A stretch of DNA of 64,000 bases from Beroe forskalii. Taxonomy: Eukaryota; Ctenophora; Nuda; Beroida; Beroidae. Within the stretch, counting starts at the first letter, position 1; each line of letters opens with the position of its first letter. The position numbers and the translations under genes are program-made. The stretch spans positions 62,001 through 126,000 of the forward strand of contig WFMF01000069.1 in NCBI GenBank assembly GCA_011033025.1, in the 5' to 3' direction. Under the pieces are notes generated by a model. The model worked only from the letters and a program-made list of their open reading frames with translations. It did not search any database and was not told the DNA's origin. Positions 59,251 to 64,000 of the stretch are shown here, in pieces.

Positions 59251-60765
59251 TTATTTGGCAAGCATAATGTTCAGGAACTCTGAAATTTAAGAGGGATTTT
59301 GTTTGAGGGGATTTTGTGGGTTTTCTTAGGTCATGGAGGAAAATTACGCAATGATATCGTCTAATTTTCACCCAATTTAAAGGAAATGAAATTACTAATT
59401 AGGGGTTGAAAAACTCACCATCGTAACTGAGTTTGCCATCTCCGTCCATGTCAGCCTCCTTCATCATGTCAGCAACTGAAACAAACGGAAATAAAAACTC
59501 TCAGAGACAAATTTTTGGGAAAATGGCAACGACTTTCGTTTTAATTCAGTTTCAAATTTCGGACAATTCAACTTCAAATTGCCCTTGAAACTACAAATGG
59601 CAAAGGTCAATTTAACTTACTCTCAGAGTCGACCATGTCCTCTCCGAGGTTGTTCATCACGTGTTTCAGCTCAGCCTGGCAGATGAAACCATCCTTCTTC
59701 TTGTCGAAGATCTTGAAGGCCTTCTTGTACTCGTACTCGGGGTCTGACTTCTCCATCTGACGAGCCATCAGGGTGCAGAACTCGGAGAAGTCGATCTCTC
59801 CGGAACCTGTCGGAGGGAGTTAGTGGGGGGAGATAATGGGGAGTTAGTCCTTCTTCAGTGTGAGGGAAATGGGGAGCTTGAATGGGGAGTTCTGAGGGGG
59901 AATGGGGAGTTAGTGGGAGGGGGGAATGGGGGTCAGTGTGAGGGGAATCCATGTGAGGGGAGTTCAGTGGCAGGGGGGAAGTTAGTGGGGGAAATGGGGG
60001 AGTCAGTGGGGGGAAAATGGGGAGTTAGTGTGAGGGGGAATGGGGAGTTAGTGTGAGGGGGAATGGGGAGTTAGTGGGAGGGGGAATGGGGAGTTAGTGG
60101 GAGGGGGAATGGGGAGTTAGTGGGAGGAGGAATGGGGAGTTAGTGTGAGGGGAATGGGGTTAATTTTACTAATCCCGGGCTGATAAATCATTGATTCATT
60201 AAGCTATGAAATCAAAGTGTCATTGCAGGTGGCTGGATTGATACGGAGTTATCAGTCTAAATAATTCGTCATGTTGAGTCAAATTGTACTATCATTCGTT
60301 CATTATCACTATCAGTGAATTTTGTGCCAAAGTTTCTTCATCCAAAGCCCTAGATATATGAAAAGTGCAACTAAAACATCCTCTCACCGTCATTGTCGAC
60401 CTCAGCGATCATGAGCCCCACTTCCTTCTCGTTGATGTCCTGTCCCAGGGTCCTCATGACAGTGGCCAACTCGCCAGTGGACACCGTACCGGACACGTCC
60501 TCATCGAAGATGTCGAAGGCATCCTTGAACTCCCGGACCTGTTCGTCGTTCAGTCCAAGCTGGGCTTTGAGTTTCTGGGAGGGTTAGTGTTGTTAACAAC
60601 ACAAATTCAAGGAAGTTTTAGGGAGGAAACGCATGTGGGGATCAGAAAAATATCATTTTTGGATGGTATTCACTGGGATAAAATGGCAAAAAAGCCAGTG
60701 GTTGTTTCACTAAGTTTTCTAAAGACTTAATTGACATGAAAATTGGGTCTTACCTCGTCAAGCAT
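59251..60765 (-). CDS. Four-EF-hand calcium sensor (calmodulin/troponin C-like)
   Basis: Five coding exons with matching phase: 60765-60754 (only 12 nt: MLDE), 60574-60388, 59806-59621, 59475-59419, 59279-59251; 156 residues. EF loops: residues 28-39 ([12 protein letters not shown]), 64-75 ([12 protein letters not shown]), 101-112 ([12 protein letters not shown]) and 137-148 ([12 protein letters not shown]). Loops 1, 2 and 4 have canonical Asp/Ser/Glu ligands; loop 3 has Lys instead of Asp at position 3, so binding there is probably weak. Length, a short N-terminal helix and a linker ([13 protein letters not shown]) resemble invertebrate troponin C more than calmodulin (148-149 residues), but the family cannot be split with certainty. 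Likely cytosolic, binding Ca2+ to regulate a target such as the thin filament. Intron 2 carries a G-rich minisatellite; an E-box cluster lies upstream. Confidence 0.9.
59822..60160. repeat. G-rich minisatellite in intron 2 of the EF-hand gene
   Basis: Tandem 20-26-bp units of GGGGAATGGGGAGTTAGTG with GGGAGG or TGAGG spacers; about a dozen units, the last six near-perfect. The G-rich strand is the plus strand, i.e. the template for this minus-strand gene. Starts about 15 bp from the exon 3 acceptor. Confidence 0.9.
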
Positions 60766-61236
60766 CGTGAAGTCAGACTAAATCGCAAACAAACGAGATG
60801 TAAAGAAAAGGTAAAAATATATCCACACACAGCGAATCTGGATGCAAAAGTTAATGAAATGTCCCGTCAACGCTTACAGTCCTGTCGGCCACTGAGATTG
60901 CAGGAATATGCCACGTGACCTCGGACTCCCTCTCGCCTGAGATGCCGTGCTTTCAACGCCTTCGTATATTACATTTTATAAACACTTGTCCTTTTGCAGC
61001 AATAGTATTTGCAGAAAACTCTCCAGCAAACCAAGTTTATTGTAGTCCATGTGCTAGAAGTAGTAGTAGGTTAATCTCACATAATTTTCGTCTCAATAAA
61101 TAATTTTAGATGGATTCAAACAGTAAAACAAGCTGGTCCCAAAAATCAATGGGATATACGAGGATAAATTGGCGCTCAAATCTGAAAATTCCTTGCAATT
61201 GGTCAAACTTAGCACCTAAACGACAGTTAAATCGTG
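60766..61236. other. Upstream region of the EF-hand gene
   Basis: Should contain the 5' UTR and possibly a non-coding first exon. One CACGTG lies at 60912-60917. No coding signal. Confidence 0.4.
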
Positions 61237-61330
61237 CACGTGTGACCACGTGACGCTACAGTTGCTAAGCGACAGGGAAGGTAGGATATGGTCACGTGTT
61301 AGGGCACGTGACTGCTTTCCCTGTCACGTG
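61237..61330. promoter_or_regulatory. Cluster of five E-boxes upstream of the EF-hand gene
   Basis: CACGTG at 61237, 61247, 61293, 61305 and 61325, plus GTTGCTAAGCGAC at about 61261 and a GAACGTGACGTGA just after. They lie 470-570 bp upstream of the EF-hand start. A promoter or enhancer bound by bHLH factors is inferred. Confidence 0.5.
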
Positions 61331-61692
61331 GTGCGATGTGAGAACGTGACGTGAAGCTCTAGAAAATCAGTACAGCGTCTATCATACCTCCCAGTGTAAG
61401 CTGGTCTGCAATTAATAGCCAAGGAACGCTGCAGGGCAAATCTAATGGAATGTTTCACTTTGCGTGTACAGTATCGAGAGTATTGCTATAATAGGCAACA
61501 ATCTGAAAGTTCTCCCATTGGCACTGCCGATCTGAAATTTGATGAGACACCAGACTGAAGCACTAGCGTGGAAATATAGAATATTCGTGGATCTAGCATG
61601 ACAACTATAATCGGGCAAATCACAAAAGTGTACTCCAAAATTTGAGGTGTGTGTCCAATGTGAAATTCTGAAAGTTTAATGGTTTCAGCATT

Positions 61693-62329
61693 CAGGGCCG
61701 TAATTCTCGATTTTGAGTTGGGGGGCTGGATAGGGACTGCAGTGTCAGTGAAAATCTCCAATGGTTTGGGACATCAGCCTGTAATCATTCAGGGGCAACA
61801 CACCAGGGCGGAGGCCCCAGTGGGTTTTTCAATGTCTGAGAATGAATTTTGGGCTACAGAAATGGCTAAGAATCGTGAAAATTATGAGTCGTATACAATG
61901 GTACTTAAACAAGTCTTGAGCAAGTTTTCATGTTAAAAAACCGTGTAGAACATGTGTGCCTCATAATCACCCTTGCCCATCACTTGCATAAATGTATGAG
62001 CATGTTATAACCATGATATGAGCATGATATTTAGTTATTCCTTTCTTTATTATTATTATTTTTCCTACTTACTATGGAGACATGGATGTGGCCACAGCAC
62101 TTCTGTACTGTGGTTTGTAGATAAAAAATACCATCATGAACCTACAAATTAGCCTACATGAAGTGTTGATATGATGTTTGAAACCTTCACAATTGCGAAT
62201 GTTGCATCAATATCATTCCCCATTTAATGAGTGAACTGTAAAGATCAGTTAAGTTGGAAATTTTAATAGGGAGTTAGAATTTTTTGAGTCACCAGTCTGG
62301 GGGGTGTTTCCATTGGAATTACGGCCCTG
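61693..62329. mobile_element. hAT-like MITE with perfect 8-bp target duplication
   Basis: Ends are perfect 14-bp inverted repeats, CAGGGCCGTAATTC. The element (637 bp) is flanked on both sides by TCAGCATT (61685-61692 and 62330-62337), an exact 8-bp duplication as made by hAT transposases; CAGGG ends also fit hAT. No transposase frame inside. A ~65-bp internal segment recurs once just outside (62388-62455). Confidence 0.9.
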
Positions 62330-62387
62330 TCAGCATTTGCCTCTTAGTCTTACAAGCTTACATATTTACATAATTGATGGTACTGGA

Positions 62388-62455
62388 AATGGACTGCAGT
62401 GTCAGTAAAAATCTACAATGGTTTCGGACATCAACCTGCTGTAATCATTCAGGTG
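62388..62455 (+). repeat. Fragment related to the hAT-like MITE interior
   Basis: GGACTGCAGTGTCAGT, AATGGTTTCGGACATCA and GTAATCATTCAGGTGCA match 61730-61800 in order, with small indels. Outside the right target duplication, so it is a separate partial copy. Confidence 0.75.
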
Positions 62456-62614
62456 CAGCCGTACTTCACACCAATCCGATGAATTGGATTCTGACAACAT
62501 CCAATTGGTGTCTGATTCCCGGACACCATGCTGGGGGACACTGTAAGAATAATGTGTTAACACAAGTGTACGATAGCGTACCGGTGTGTACTCAACAACA
62601 TAGCTCATAGAGAT

Positions 62615-64000
62615 CAGAGACTAGACACCAGTCTCATGTTCCACTGCTGTTGATACCAGTCTGGTGTTACGTTGACACCAGTCGTCCAGTTTGGTGTTAC
62701 GTTGGCACCAGCCTGGTGTTACGTTGGCACCAGTCTGGTGTTACATTGGTACCAGCCTGGTGTTACATTGGCACCAGTCTGGTGTTACATTGGTACCAGC
62801 CTGGTGTTACGTTGGCACCAGTGTGATGTTAGGTTGGCACCAGTCTGGTCACTGTTGTTACGTTAATACGTTGGCACCAGTATGGTGTTACGCTGGCACC
62901 AGCCTGGTGTTACGTTGGCACCATTATGGTGTTACGTTGGCACCAGCCTGGTGTTACGTTGGCACCAGTCTGGTGTTACGTTGACACCAGTCTAGTGTTT
63001 CGTTGACACCAGTCTGGTGTTAGGTTGACACCAGTCTGGTGTTAAGTTGACACCAGTCTGGTGTTACGTTGGCACTAGTCCGGTATTGCGTTGACACCAG
63101 TCTGGTGTTACGTTGACACCAGTCTGGTGTTACGTTGGCACCAGTCTGGTGTTACGTTGGCACCAGTCTGGTGTTACGTTGGCACCAGTCTGGTCACTGG
63201 TGTTACGTTGGCACCAGTCTGGTGTTACGCTGGCACCAGTCTGGTGTTACGTTGGCACCAGTCTGGTCACTGGTGTTACGCTGGCACCAGTCTGGTGTTA
63301 CGTTGGCACCAGTCTGGTGTTACGCTGGCACCAGTCTGGTGTTACGTTGGCACCAGTCTGGTGTTACGTTGGCACCAGTCTGGTGTTACGTTGGCACCAG
63401 TCTGGTGTTACGTTGGCACCAGTCTGATGTTACGTTGACACCAGTCTGGTGTTACGTTGGCACCAGTCTGGTGTTACGTTGACACCAGTCTGGTATTACG
63501 TTGGCACCAGTCTGGTGACACCAGTCTGGTGTTACGTTGGCACCAGTCTGGTGTTACGTTGGCACCAGTTTGGTCACTGGTGTTACGTTGACACCAGTCT
63601 GGTGTTACGTTGGCACCAGTCTGGTGTTACGTTGGCACCAGTCTGGTGTTACGTTGGCACCAGTCTGGTGTTACGTTGGCACCAGTCTGGTGTTACGTTG
63701 GCACCAGTCTGGTGTTACGTTGGCACCAGTCTGGGTTACGCGTTATTTGACACCAGTCTGGTGCCGCGTTGACACCAGTCTGGTGTTACGTTGGCACCAG
63801 TCTGGTGTTACGTTGGCTTGTGTTACACCAGTCTGGTGTTATGTTGACACCAGTCTGATGTTACGTTGATACCAGTCTGGTGTTACGTTGACACCAGTCT
63901 GGTGTTATGTTGACACCAGTCTGATGTTACGTTGACACCAGTCTGGTGTTACGTTGACACCAGTCTGGTGTTACGTTGACACCAGTCTGGTGTTACGTTG
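62615..64000. repeat. Satellite of ~22-bp palindromic unit, block 2 (continues past the end)
   Basis: More than 55 units of about 22 bp with the core ACCAGTCTGGTGTTACGTTG and a variable base giving GACACCAG or GCACCAG. Each unit carries a 7-bp palindrome around a T. Occasional inserts (CTGGTCACTG, or a doubled half unit) mark local shifts. The unit length is 22, not a multiple of three, yet units lack stops in all frames; the long open frames are by-products. Confidence 0.95.

Noticed and set aside
62672-63869. Open frames of ~100 codons coding CYVGTSLVLRWHQ repeats
   Set aside because: Direct products of the 22-bp satellite in different frames; no start context, splice sites or domain.
62615-64000. 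CRISPR-like array
   Set aside because: Units are contiguous with no spacers of unique sequence, and the DNA is animal; it is a satellite.

Overview
The window is animal (metazoan) nuclear DNA, AT-rich, with intron-split genes, short introns (mostly 100-700 bp), many minisatellites and several non-autonomous transposons. An adhesion-type class B2 GPCR, an ANKS1-like SAM-SAM-PTB adaptor, an Ig/Kazal/VWD secreted protein and a calmodulin/troponin-C-like protein point to a non-vertebrate metazoan. The phylum cannot be fixed from the sequence. No rRNA, tRNA or CRISPR array was recognised.

Layout. 1-14 kb: no gene recognised; scattered copies of a short TGACGTCA-containing element, CpG-rich patches, a palindromic 22-bp satellite and a TGAA microsatellite. 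14.4-16.5 kb (minus): a secreted glycine-rich protein and a GPI-anchored, Ly6-like, mucin-linker protein. 20.2-22.5 kb: a 2.28-kb piggyBac-like non-autonomous element with TTAA flanks, carrying a 42-bp array. 23.5-38.5 kb (plus): a roughly 35-exon adhesion GPCR of about 1,800 residues (signal peptide, LamG/pentraxin-like regions, HormR, GAIN with a decayed GPS, seven membrane segments, long acidic tail). 42.6-45.8 kb (plus): a nine-exon SAM-SAM-PTB gene. 46.3-53.5 kb: a second copy of its 3' half, disrupted by a MITE-like insertion, a LINE fragment and a homopolymer-rich block that looks like poor sequence. 54.2-57.0 kb (minus): a secreted Ig-follistatin/Kazal-Ig-VWD-C8 protein. 58.1-60.8 kb: an intronless Cupin_5 gene converging on a five-exon EF-hand gene. 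61.2-62.3 kb: an E-box cluster and a hAT-like MITE with a perfect 8-bp target duplication. 62.6-64 kb: a second block of the 22-bp satellite, running off the end.

The genes do not form a pathway. The most striking pattern is repeated local duplication of splice junctions. Inside the GPCR, one exon/intron boundary has been amplified into sixteen copies of a 62-bp unit that carries both a donor and an acceptor-like end and is open in all three frames. Smaller acceptor duplications recur elsewhere in this gene and in the VWD gene. Exon models below come from hand-checked splice sites and codon phase. In a few exons the phase breaks by one base, which may be assembly error or real decay.
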